Below, piece after piece: positions 55,362-64,000 of a stretch of 64,000 nucleotides of DNA (its first letter is position 1; each line of letters begins with the position of its first letter). The translations under genes were made by a program, and so were the position numbers. The notes beneath the pieces were generated by a model. That model made no database searches. It saw nothing but the letters and a program-made list of their open reading frames with translations, and was not told the origin of the DNA. Source of the DNA: Syngnathus acus (lineage: Eukaryota; Chordata; Actinopteri; Syngnathiformes; Syngnathidae); NCBI RefSeq assembly GCF_901709675.1, contig NC_051094.1:18204501-18268500 (forward strand). Reading direction: 5' to 3'.

Positions 55362-56556
55362 ATGCAGATACAGGATATAGATATAGACCCGGAAAGCAAT
55401 TTCTTTGACTCTGTAACTAGCAACTGTTGTTACTACACTGAAAATCAATTCAAGGAGAAATTCAACTTAGAGCAAGATATATCAATAATACACTCCAACA
55501 GTCGGAGTTTATACGCAAACTTTGATAAGATTAAGAACTATATACATCATTACACCATGCAATTCAATATAATTGCCATTTCTGAGAGTTGGCTTAGCCA
55601 CGACAAAGGGACCAATTTTGAATTATAAGGATATAATTTCAACTTTGTGAATAGGACAAATAAAAAGAGTGGAGGAGTTGCACTGTATATAGACAGTAGG
55701 TTAAAGTATAGGATTGTAGAAAGCATGACAACTGTTATTGATGACTTATGTGAATGTATTACTGTTGAAATTGATCTGGGTAAAATGAAGAATGTCATTG
55801 GTTAGCTGTGTTTATAGAACACCCAACTCTAGTATTGAAAATTTCAAAGAAGTATTTGAGGCCATGGTTTCAAACACCGAGCAGAAGGTAGCCTTTTTAT
55901 GTGGGGACTATAATATAGACTTCTTTAATCCAAATAAACCACCTGCAATAGAAGATTTTATAGATGCAATGTATAGTAAAGGATTATATCCAAGCATAAC
56001 CAAACCAAGCAGAATTACCACCCACTCGGCATCAGTAATAGACAATATTCTAACTAATAATATGACAAGTAATTTAGAAAGTGGATTATTAATAAACGAT
56101 ATCACTGACCATCTGCCGGTGTTTGTTATCCATGAATGTAAACATAGGAACTTAGACGATAGCAAAGTAAACATACAAAGGAGATTAAGAACAAATGGCA
56201 CTCTGAACGCATTTAGAAATGATCTGATAGCTCAAGACTGGAGGAATGTTTATGAAATAGAGGATGTTGATGCAGCCTATAATTTATTTCTAAATACTTT
56301 TTTGACTCTATATCATAAAAACTGTCCAATTCAGCAACCAAAGAAAACTTCAAAACGACCAGATAACCCGTGGTTCACTGGGGGTGTGTTGAATGCCTGC
56401 AAAAAAAAGAATGAATTATATAAAGACTTTATTAAACACAGAACTGAGGAGAAAGAAACTAAATATAAAAGATATAAAAATAAACTAACAGAAATTCTTA
56501 GAAAATGTAAGAAAGATTATTATAGTAAACTGTTGGAACAAATAAAAATAATATAA
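55362..56556 (+). pseudogene. LINE ORF2, endonuclease and start of polymerase region, broken
   Basis: ORF2 would nick target DNA and reverse-transcribe the LINE RNA. The frames give the AP-endonuclease order: ISIIHSNSRSLYANF, IIAISESWLS, GGVALYID, VYRTPNSSIENF, FLCGDYNIDFF (catalytic GDxN) and INDITDHLPVFV (SDH-type catalytic site). Then comes a linker with NPWFTGGVLNACKKKNELY and YKRYKNKLT. Stops at 55626-55628 and around 55802, plus the stop at 56554-56556, break it. The polymerase proper is missing; a family C MITE follows at 56653. It probably belongs to the same LINE as the ORF1 at 53622. Confidence 0.82.
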
Positions 56557-56652
56557 AGAGCACATGGAATATTTTAAACTCAATTACAAGAAGAAAAAGA
56601 ATAAGTGCCGGATTCGCAAATGAATTCTTTGAAAATAGTAAGATAATTAATA

Positions 56653-57805
56653 CCGTAATTTTCCATGTATAATACGCCCCCGTGTATAATACGCACCCTA
56701 AAAATGGCATGTCGATGCTGGAAAAAAGCCTGTACCCATGTATAATACGCACCCAAATTTTGACTTACTTAAGTCCGTAAACGTAAAATTATTTCAGAAA
56801 AAAGATCATCTTTGGGAACAACCGGATGTTATTCTGCCGGTCAGTATCACTGCGCATGCGGTAGCAAACTCGATAGCGAAGAAATATGTGAGACTCTCAA
56901 CGGGATCACCAATATTTGAGTGATGTTCCAGTTATTTATTATCTTTCTGTGTGTTCACAATTGTCATGGTGATCTTTCTGGTGATTTCTTAACTAGGCTG
57001 GATGTGTTTTTTTTGTTGCCGTTGATTTCTCCGACTGCCCAGAAAGGCACCACCGCGATCAGTTAGGTTAAAATGAAAAGAGAGGAAAGTGACGTGCGGA
57101 CATGTGAAAAAGGCGGCTCTGTATGGGAGAGAAGTTGAAGAGGAATAAAAACACCCTTGGAAACCAAAACTTGCCCCTCGTCGTGACTCGGAGCCGCAAC
57201 AAATGTTTCGGATTTGTGTAGGGTACATTGTGACAGCAAACGAGCAGGTGATCGAGCAAGCGTCTGATACGAGAGCATTGTGTTCGTATGGAGCGTGTTT
57301 GAAGTGAACAGCAGAGACGAAAGGAACAAGGCAAAGTGTTGTGAAATAAAATATTACCTGTAATACGCATTTCGTTATTTGCCGAACTACTGCTAATTAA
57401 ACTGTGAATTGAAACTAAGAGGACGAAAACTCAACTCTCGCTCTTTATATAGCTGACGTGTCTTGCGCATCCGTTCTGCGCATCTGTAATGGCGGCCTCC
57501 ATATGATATATGGGGTCTGCGATGGAGATTAAAAAACAAACAATATTTGACAATAACACACCATCAAGGATTGCATCATCCCATCAAACGATGTGTCGTC
57601 AATTATGAATTTTACTGACTAAGTGTGTTGGGCAGGGTGGCTGAATGCGCTGCGCGATTGACAACAAACAAGAAGAAAGGTGATTTCAAGTTTTATTTCG
57701 AGGGAGATTTTCTTCAAAAATTGTTGTACCCATGTATAATACGCACCCAAGATTTTAGGACAATAAATTAGTTAAATTTCGCGCATTATACATGGAAAAA
57801 AACGG
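56653..57805. mobile_element. TA-flanked MITE, family C, long form
   Basis: It is flanked by TA at 56651-56652 and 57806-57807. From the left end CCGTAATTTTCC the iteron TATAATACGC is at offsets 16-25, 33-42 and 89-98. Compared with 8567-9348 it is inverted and has about 350 extra bases (56890-57185). The frame at 57068-57370 on the - strand echoes 8950-9195 and is not a gene. Confidence 0.9.
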
Positions 57806-58044
57806 TACTTAATTTATGAAGCAAACATTACCAATAAAAACATGGGTTTCAAATTTTCTCTTGGTGTATTCAACCAATTAGTCATGCACTACTATTTTGT
57901 AATGTCCTACAATTAAAATTTTTATTGGGGACTTTTACCAGATATGAGATTAAAATGCAATTGATTAGATTAATTAATTACAAATCCTGTAATTAGTCCA
58001 CACACCCTTATACAATTGCCAGGTTTTTGTAATCTAAAAAATGA

Positions 58045-58275
58045 GACCAAGCAAAGACGGCCTCAACGTTGTGTGGGTTTCCTTCGGGTACTCCGGTTTC
58101 CTCCCACTTTCCAAAGACATGCATAATGGGCCAATTGAGCACTCAAAATTGTCCCTAGGTGTGAGTGTGATTGGTTGTTTGTCTGTAATTGGCTGGCAAC
58201 CAGTTCAGGGTGTACTTCACCTACTGCTTAAGGTCAGTTGGGGTAGGCTAGCATGCCCGGAACATTCATAAGGAG
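58045..58275 (+). mobile_element. SINE family 1 fragment, tRNA head missing
   Basis: GTGTGGGTTTCCTTCGGGTA, TTTCCTCCCACTTTCCAAAG and GCTGGCAACCAGTTCAGGGT follow the body of the 4090-4412 SINE. The tRNA-like head is replaced by unrelated DNA. Confidence 0.7.
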
Positions 58276-58825
58276 AAGCGGTACAAATTAAAATAAATCG
58301 TTAAAAAACATCTCCAAATATGTGTGATCCTATTGTGACCCTGTCGAAGTGTTGCATCTTCAGTAGGTGAATGGGGAATTCAGTGTAAATTGCTTTGAAG
58401 GCCTTAACGTGTGGAAAGCGCTGTAAAAGTGAAAGACCATCCATCCATCCATCCATCCATCCATGCCTCCCTCCCAGGGGTCGGGTATACACAATTGAAG
58501 TCATAAATAATTTTGTTATATTATCAAAGTAAGAAATAGACCTACTGAAATCAAAATGTTAAATTAGCTTTCAAAATATAAAATGACCACGTTTGCAATC
58601 CATCCCATCTGTTTTCTACCGCTGAAATCCACGGTTGCGTCATATCAGCCAATCCCAGTTGCCCTTCGGTGTACAGAAGGATGACGCCAGGTCGGACAAA
58701 AAAAACGTGATTTTTTTATTAGACAATACGGTGCCTACAGGGTCGTGAGAGGTAAAATTCCATCCACTTTATTTAAAATTTAAGCTAGCTAGCTGGTGTG
58801 TGCCAGGCAAGCAAGAAAGATAACG
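58276..58825. other. Non-coding stretch with (CATC)n
   Basis: 58437-58464 is a CATC repeat preceded by GTGGAAAGCGCTGTAAAAGTG, which looks like a retroposon 3' end on the + strand. The remainder, up to the zinc-finger remnant, has no recognisable feature. Confidence 0.5.
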
Positions 58826-59010
58826 AAGAGAAAAACAGATGACGATTACCGAATATTTCAGAGTGAGTGGACCGAAGAATTCGCATTTGTGGAGAGAAGA
58901 GGCTCTGCTACGTGCCTCATATGCAATGACAAAATTGCATGAATATCAAGCGCCGCTTTGAGATGCGACATGCTACATTTGCAACCAAATGCCCAGCTGG
59001 GGACAGCTGA
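58826..59010 (+). pseudogene. ZBED/GTF2IRD2-type transposase, N-terminal zinc-finger fragment
   Basis: The frame reads KRKTDDDYRIFQSEWTEEF, then SATCLICNDKIA, a stop (TGA), and then KRRFEMRHATF. CLIC and the later H form the core of a BED-like C2H2 finger. The family is the same as at 47154-47296, which has the two termini. The copy is cut at about 59010, where an RTE LINE begins. Confidence 0.7.
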
Positions 59011-59019
59011 GTATTGCTG

Positions 59020-59980
59020 AGTCGTGAGTCGTCGTGAGTCGTCAACCTATCGTGGTGGAGGGGTTTGCGTGCCCCTATGATCCTAGGAGCCATGTTGTCA
59101 GGCCTGGAGGGGGGGCTCAAAGTCGAGCGCCTGGTGGCCGGGCCTTCGCCCATGGGGCCCGGCCGGGCACAGCCCGAAAAGGAAACGTGGGTCCCCCTTC
59201 CCATGGGCTCACCACCTGTGGGAAGGGCCAAAGGGGTCAGGTGCAGTGTAAGCTGGGCGGCGGCCAAAGGCAGGGACCTTGGCGGTCCGATCCCCGGCTG
59301 CAGAAGCTGGCTCTTGGGACATGGAATGTCACCTCTCTGGCTGGAAAGGAGCCCGAGCTGGTGTGCGAGGCAGAAAAGTTCCGACTAGACATAGGACTTG
59401 CCTCCACACTCAGTTTGGGTTCCGGTACAAGCCCTCTCGAGAGGGGCTGGACTCTCTTCCACTCTGGAGTTGCCCACGGTGAGAGGCGTCGAGCAGGTGT
59501 GGGTATACTTATTGCTCCCCCCGGCTGGGCGCCTGCACATTGGGGTTCACCCCGGTGAACGAGAGGGTAGCCTCCCTCCGCCTTTGGGTGGGGGGATGGG
59601 TCCTGACTGTTGTTTGTGTCTATGCACCAAATGGCAGCTCAGAGTACCCACCCTTCTTGGAGTCCCTGGAGGAAGTGCTGGAGAGCACTCCTTCTGGGGA
59701 CTCCATCGTTCTACTGGGTGACTTCAATGGTCACGTGGGCAATGACAGTGAGACCTGGAAGGGCGTGATTGGGAGGAACGGCCCCCCCGATCTCAACCCG
59801 AGCGGTGTTCTATTATTGGACATCTGTGCTCGACACGGATTTTCTATAATGAACACCATGTTCAAACATAAGGGTGTCCATGTGTGCACTTGGCACCAGG
59901 ACACCCTAGGCCGCAGTTCGATGATCGACTTTATAGTCGTGTCAATGGATTTGCGGCCGGAACTTGTTCATGCCCCACTA
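59020..59980 (+). mobile_element. RTE LINE, 5' part only
   Basis: It is nearly identical to 17102-18180 and carries about 80 bp of 5' sequence missing there (starting near CCTATCGTGGTGGAGGGG). It breaks off at about 59980 in the middle of the endonuclease region, after GGATTTGCGGCCGGAACTTG. A LINE that keeps its 5' end but lacks the 3' end cannot result from normal 5' truncation, so a later deletion or rearrangement is likely. Confidence 0.8.
59540..59980 (+). pseudogene. RTE AP-endonuclease fragment
   Basis: The frame contains [17 protein letters not shown], the catalytic [29 protein letters not shown] and [17 protein letters not shown]. These are the middle and end of an AP-type endonuclease. 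The N-terminal part (GTWNVTS...) is in another frame (59310 on). The reading frame carries on to 60058 in unrelated sequence. It preserves the motif that was destroyed by insertion in the 17-kb copy. Confidence 0.82.
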
Positions 59981-60058
59981 TTTTTTTTTTTGCAAACTGA
60001 GCCACCGTGGGCGGTTTATTCAAATTGGACTGATGATATGTCAATTTTGCAACGGTGA

Positions 60059-60494
60059 AATTATTGCTACAGTTACACTTAAACCAACTACAGTAACCCC
60101 TCGCAACTAAGCATTTTACCTTTTGCGAAAGCGCTACTTCACCGCTTTAAAAGTCCCGGGAGAAAGGTGTTTAAATACACGCTGTAATCGCGGAGCTGTA
60201 ATATAGCTGTATTGCACACTTACAAATACACATGAGTCTATTTGTACTCCGTTTGGGTTTGAAAAATTGAATTGAGCCCAGCTTGTACCCCACCTTTTTT
60301 TAAGTATCTCTTGTATCTTTTCTTAATATACTTTTTATTCTAATCATTTTCACTCTGAGCAATGTGTGTCACTGCGGACAAGCGCGGGAAGCGCGGCAGA
60401 CAGCCTGTCACGAACGAAGCAGGACAACCATGTGCAACACGGACTTCATTTAGCGAAGGTGAAAAGAGACGAAGGGATTAATAAAAGCCTATAA
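60059..60494. other. Non-coding stretch with a MITE end
   Basis: TACAGTAACCCCTCGCAACT at about 60088 resembles the common TACAGTAATCCCTCGCTAC MITE end, but the partner end is unclear. No gene is seen. Confidence 0.45.
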
Positions 60495-60726
60495 CAGGGA
60501 TGAGAATTTTCCGCGGATCCGCGGATTTCCGTGTTTTTTTCCGTCTGAAGTATCATTTTCTTGAATCGTGTAGAGCCGTTGAGAAAATTGTTTTTATATA
60601 TGGGGGGGGGGGCGGCTGGTAGCAGTATTGCAACAACATCCGCCTTATTTTCGGCAGCATTTTGGCGCTACTTTCGTCATATCATTTGCCTACTCATTTG
60701 CCCAATCAGCAAAAGTTTTCGCCAGC

Positions 60727-61036
60727 ATGGCCAAGGTTTTAGAGAAAAAAGACGAGGATCGTGCCAGCGAAATAGACAAGTCGAACGGGATCAAGAACTG
60801 CTTCAGATGGGCATGGCTCGAGAGCAGCGTCATCTTACAACTCGGAACGCAGTCCGTAACCACCTGCCTGACGGAACGTAACCGTAAACTAGATGTCCCG
60901 GGGAAGGTTTTGTGCATTCTTTGTCAAGATGTGATAAGCTATGGAGGTCGCGGCGCTAGGAACATTAAGGAGCACATCGAAACGAAAAAACACAAAGGTA
61001 CGTTTTTACTTTTACAAGCATGTGGGCTTAGAAAGT
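60727..61036 (+). pseudogene. hAT-like transposase, BED zinc-finger N-terminus
   Basis: From ATG 60727 the frame reads MAKVLEKKDEDRASEIDKSN and then GKVLCILCQDVISYGG...NIKEHIETKKHKG. This is a CxxC...H...H BED-type finger used for DNA binding by hAT transposases. GKVLCILC and KKHKG match the usual spacing. The exon-like end at about 60997 (CACAAAG|GTACG) could be a splice donor. The catalytic domain is not in the window. Confidence 0.7.
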
Positions 61037-61097
61037 AACATGTTACATGTAAGCTAAAGTTAGTCTATTATCATGATATCGTTAAAGAATGAATCTT

Positions 61098-61100
61098 CAA

Positions 61101-61149
<49 letters not shown>
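61098..61149. repeat. (TA)n microsatellite hit by a family B MITE
   Basis: A run of about 24 AT dinucleotides lies directly before the family B element. A shorter run (62259-62275) follows it, so the MITE inserted inside one TA tract. Confidence 0.9.
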
Positions 61150-62258
61150 CCGTATTTTCCGCACTATTAGGCGCACCGGATTATAAGGCGCACCTTCAAT
61201 GAACGGCCCATTTTAAAACTTTGTCCATATATAAGGCGCACCGGATTATAAGGCGCATAAAATAGAAGCTATACTGCAACAAACTGAGGTTGACTAGGGT
61301 TGCGGTATGCATCCACTAGCCAATAACCAACGAGCCCTCTGTAAACAATCGCGTTTCTCAAACGATCTCCTATAAAATGATCGGAACTGACTAAAGTTCG
61401 ATCTAACGCATTGGTACTACTTACCTATGTTTCCCTTCCATATCGATCCGTAGATTTACTCGAAACATTAACGGAGCAGCCTATTTTGACATGAAATAGC
61501 CTGGTGCGTATAGCAGCTATCGTTATAGCATTAGCCATCCGCAAATTCCCATGAGCCTCAGCTCGCAATCTCCCATGAGCCTCAGCAAAGTGTAAACAAT
61601 CGCGTTTCTCAAACGATCTCCTATAAAATGATCGGAACTGACTAAAGTTCGATCTAACGCATTGGTACTACTTACCTATGTTTCCCTTCCATATTGATCC
61701 GTAGATTTACTCGAAACATTAACAGAGCAGCCTATTTTGACATGAAATAGCCTGGTGCGTATAGCAGCTATCGTTATAGCATTAGCCATCCGCAAATTCC
61801 CATGAGCCTCAGCTCGCAATCTCCCATGAGCCTCAGCAAAGTGTAAACAATCGCGTTTCTCAAACGATCTCCTATAAAATGATCGGAACTGACTAAAGTT
61901 CGATCTAACACATTGGTACTGCTTACCAATGTTTCCCTTCCATATCAATCCGTAAATTTACTCGAAACATTAACGGAGCAGCCTATTTTTAAATGAAATA
62001 GCCTCGCGGGTACAACAGCTATTCGGTGACGCCCCCTGACTATAGTTGCCGTAATGTTGGGAAGCGATGCGACCTTGTAATTTACTAGTCGTACTAAAAC
62101 GTACTGAAACATTTTGGCAGAGCACTGTGTACAACCAGTATGGATCAACAAATTCATCAATTGATCCATATATAAGGCGCTCTGCATTATAAGGCGCACT
62201 GTGTTTTTTTTAGTAAAATGTAAGTTTTTAGGTGCGCCTAATAGTGCGGAAAATACGG
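61150..62258 (-). mobile_element. TA-flanked MITE, family B, with ~251-bp tandem units
   Basis: From the left end CCGTATTTTCCGCAC the iteron is at offsets 16-25 (TATTAGGCGC), 33-42, 81-90 and 98-107 (TATAAGGCGC), i.e. two pairs 17 bp apart. The right end mirrors this. The interior has about three 252-bp units (ATGTTTCCCTTCCATAT at about 61428, 61679 and 61930). Orientation is opposite to the copy at 48949. Confidence 0.9.
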
Positions 62259-62494
62259 TATATATATATATATATAATCCCCCCGCTACTTTTCCGTGTT
62301 TTTTCACATTTGCCATTCTCATCCCTGCTATAAACATATGTACACTTATAGAAATCCCATCTTAATGGTAATATGAGAGAATAGGGAGTAATGCACTTCA
62401 CAGATAAAAAATGTTCTGTCAGTGTGGCATGCCATTTATAGTGGCTGGTATTATAGTAGCAGGCTTTGAGAGACCTTGATACATTTAAATAAGG

Positions 62495-62647
62495 CCACGC
62501 AGCTAACGCTCACCATGCAGCTGACGCTCGCCACGCAGCTGACGCTCGCCACGCAGCTAACGCTCGCCACGCAGCTAACGCTCGCCACGCAGCTAACGCT
62601 CGCCACGCAGCTAACGCTCGCCACGCAGCTAACGCTCGCCACGCAGC
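62495..62647. repeat. 18-bp minisatellite upstream of a LINE ORF1
   Basis: About 8.5 copies of an 18-mer (CACGCAGCTAACGCTCGC with A/G variants) end about 180 bp before the ORF1 start at 62825. Both strands give open frames only because 18 is a multiple of three. It may be part of the 5' UTR of the LINE. Confidence 0.92.
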
Positions 62648-62824
62648 AGATTTCAAGAGTGAAAGAAACTAACGTGGAGTGGAATTAAAAAAACCAAGGA
62701 TCTTGAGTGAAAAGAAAATACGCTTGGAGCAATATTTTCTACCTAGCCTGGACGCGCTGCCATCACGGCGCCTCTGAGCCAGTGTTGAAACTCTGTTGGA
62801 CACTCTTTCTACCACCTTTTTACC

Positions 62825-63288
62825 ATGCCAACGAAAGTGGAAAAAGAGCTTAAGGAAGCGCTCGATTTTCTGACTGCGGAGATGGAGGCCGTCAGACTAG
62901 AGCAGAAAACAATTCTCAACTTGGTTGAAGAAGTTAAAACACTACGACTACAACTCAATGAGAAGGAGAAAACAATCGCACATTTGGAAAATCGAGTGTC
63001 GGACCTCGAGCAGTACACAAGATTGAACGACATAATTGTCACTGGACTTGAGATTAAACCCTGGTCATTTGCCCGGGCGGTGGCGGGTTTCGATTAGACA
63101 AACCAGGCCGAGCAACAGGTGACAGCCTTTTTCCTGTCCAAGGGCATAGAACTGGACGGGCACCCACTCCCGCAGAGAAAGACGGGCGACAAACCTGCTG
63201 TAATACTGAGATTTGCAAACCGAAGACATAAAACGGCACTGTTAAAACAAAAGAAAATGCTGAGAGGATCCGATACCTGAATGAGCAC
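62825..63288 (+). pseudogene. LINE ORF1, broken
   Basis: The frame starts MPTKVEKELKEAL and has a coiled coil (~residues 1-70) with LEQYTRLNDIIVTGL, as in the ORF1 at 53622. A TAG at 63095-63097 interrupts it. In the same frame follow AVILRFANRRHKTALLKQKK and then, after a one-base shift, YLNEHLT. The protein therefore stops about one third of the way along. Confidence 0.78.
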
Positions 63289-64000
63289 TTGACCACAGAA
63301 TCCCTGAGTGCTTTCAGAGCAGATCTATTGACGGAAGACTGGAATTGTGTGTATAATGAGTGTAATATAGACATAATAGCATAGGATATATTCCTAGAAA
63401 GATTTGTCATTGTATGATAAAAACTGCCCACTAAAGCAATGCATTAGGAAGCATAAGTATACAGAGTCCCCATGGATCACAAAAGGTCTAGAAAATGCCA
63501 GTAAAAAGAAAAATTCTATGTATCGAGAATTTATAAAGCATAGAACCATAGAGACAGAAATTAAGTACAAAAGATATAAAAATACGATGACGCAAATTAT
63601 GAGGAGGTGCAAGAAGGAATTCTACAGCAAGTTAATAGAGAAAAATAGAAACAATAGTAAAGGGATACGGGAGGTATTATCCGGAAAGGAGCTGCTAACA
63701 CAAAGTATCCTGAACACTTCATGGATAATGACAAGACCATAAACAATATGGAAGATGTGGTCAATGATTTGAATGTATTTTTCTGTGAATGTAGGACCGA
63801 AATTGGCTGAGGGTATCAGTGACCCGTCGATAGAGCAGGCGAGAGTAGTAGGGAGATGGTGTTGAAATGAATCCAAGTTCAATGTTCTTGAGAGCGGTTG
63901 ATGAGAAAGAAGTTTTAGCTATTATAAAATCATGCAAAAATAAAACATTTACAGATGGGAATGATGTTGATATGGCCTTAATTAAGGAAGTTGTTGATGG
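63289..64000 (+). pseudogene. LINE ORF2 remnant joined to ORF1 by internal deletion
   Basis: Directly after the ORF1 text YLNEHLT the sequence continues as LSAFRADLLTEDWNCVY, which corresponds to the end of the endonuclease/linker in the 55-kb LINE (LNAFRNDLIAQDWRNVY). ORF1 end, ORF2 start and the whole endonuclease are missing. It goes on with SPWITKGLENASKKKNSMY and YKRYKNTMTQIMRRCKKEFY in partly shifted frames to the window edge, towards the polymerase. Confidence 0.78.

Larger units (their letters stand above)
60495..62327 (+). mobile_element. hAT-like element with BED finger, split by a family B MITE
   Basis: The ends CAGGGATGAGAAT and ATTCTCATCCCTG are inverted. CTATAA occurs directly outside both (60489-60494 and 62328-62333), but a full 8-bp duplication is not evident. 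It encodes the start of a transposase (60727-61036). A family B MITE (61150-62258) sits in a (TA)n run in its interior. Most of the transposase is absent. Fragments of the family lie at 895-1184 and 12831. Confidence 0.75.

Noticed and set aside
62451-62688. Frames with ASVSCV or LTLATQ repeats
   Set aside because: Translation of the 18-bp minisatellite on each strand.

Overview
The window is vertebrate nuclear DNA, almost certainly from a ray-finned (teleost) fish. It has spliced exons with GT-AG borders, many fish-type transposons (Tc1, hAT, RTE and L2-like LINEs, BEL/Pao, tRNA-derived SINEs) and no bacterial-style gene packing. I do not name the species.

Host gene: the only host gene I recognise is RAD17, the checkpoint clamp loader. 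Three N-terminal exons lie on the + strand (3694-3913, 26772-26846, 46146-46278), in the correct order and phase, ending in the Walker A exon. The two C-terminal exons lie on the - strand (51521-51578, then 50489-50669). I found no middle exons. The locus is therefore inverted, misassembled or two partial copies. The first two introns (22.9 and 19.3 kb) hold most of the repeats.

Layout: 1-727 is one arm of a foldback transposon. 895-3501 holds hAT remnants. 4090-6040 holds a SINE and a Tc1 copy. 6321-12157 is a deep nest: LINE-like repeat, then a mariner-like element with a DUF4817-like remnant, then a solo LTR, then a TA-flanked MITE, followed by a second Tc1 copy. 12952-14699 is a second solo LTR. 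15326-20704 is a TA-flanked element carrying a SINE and a 3.4-kb RTE LINE. 20707-25470 is an L2-like LINE on the - strand, split by another TA element that carries its own LINE. 25715-30600 holds a hAT and two TA elements. 30777-42910 is a young BEL/Pao retrotransposon (GATGT duplication) interrupted by a 5.3-kb foldback transposon (32525-37870). The foldback encodes a transposase with a C-terminal ubiquitin-protease-like region. 42916-50306 holds decayed gypsy, TA-element and hAT pieces. From 51715 to 64000 there are more Tc1, LINE and hAT pieces.

Most notable patterns: (1) at least five TA-flanked MITE families share a CCGTA-like end. In four of them a 10-bp iteron sits in the same register, at offsets 16-25 and 33-42 from the end, but the iteron sequence differs by family. 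(2) The foldback element has a transposase, a USP-like Cys box and His box, and arms made of ~145-bp repeats, each with an outward-facing TATA-like box. (3) The two ends of RAD17 are on opposite strands. All coordinates come from reading the sequence. No database search or alignment program was run.
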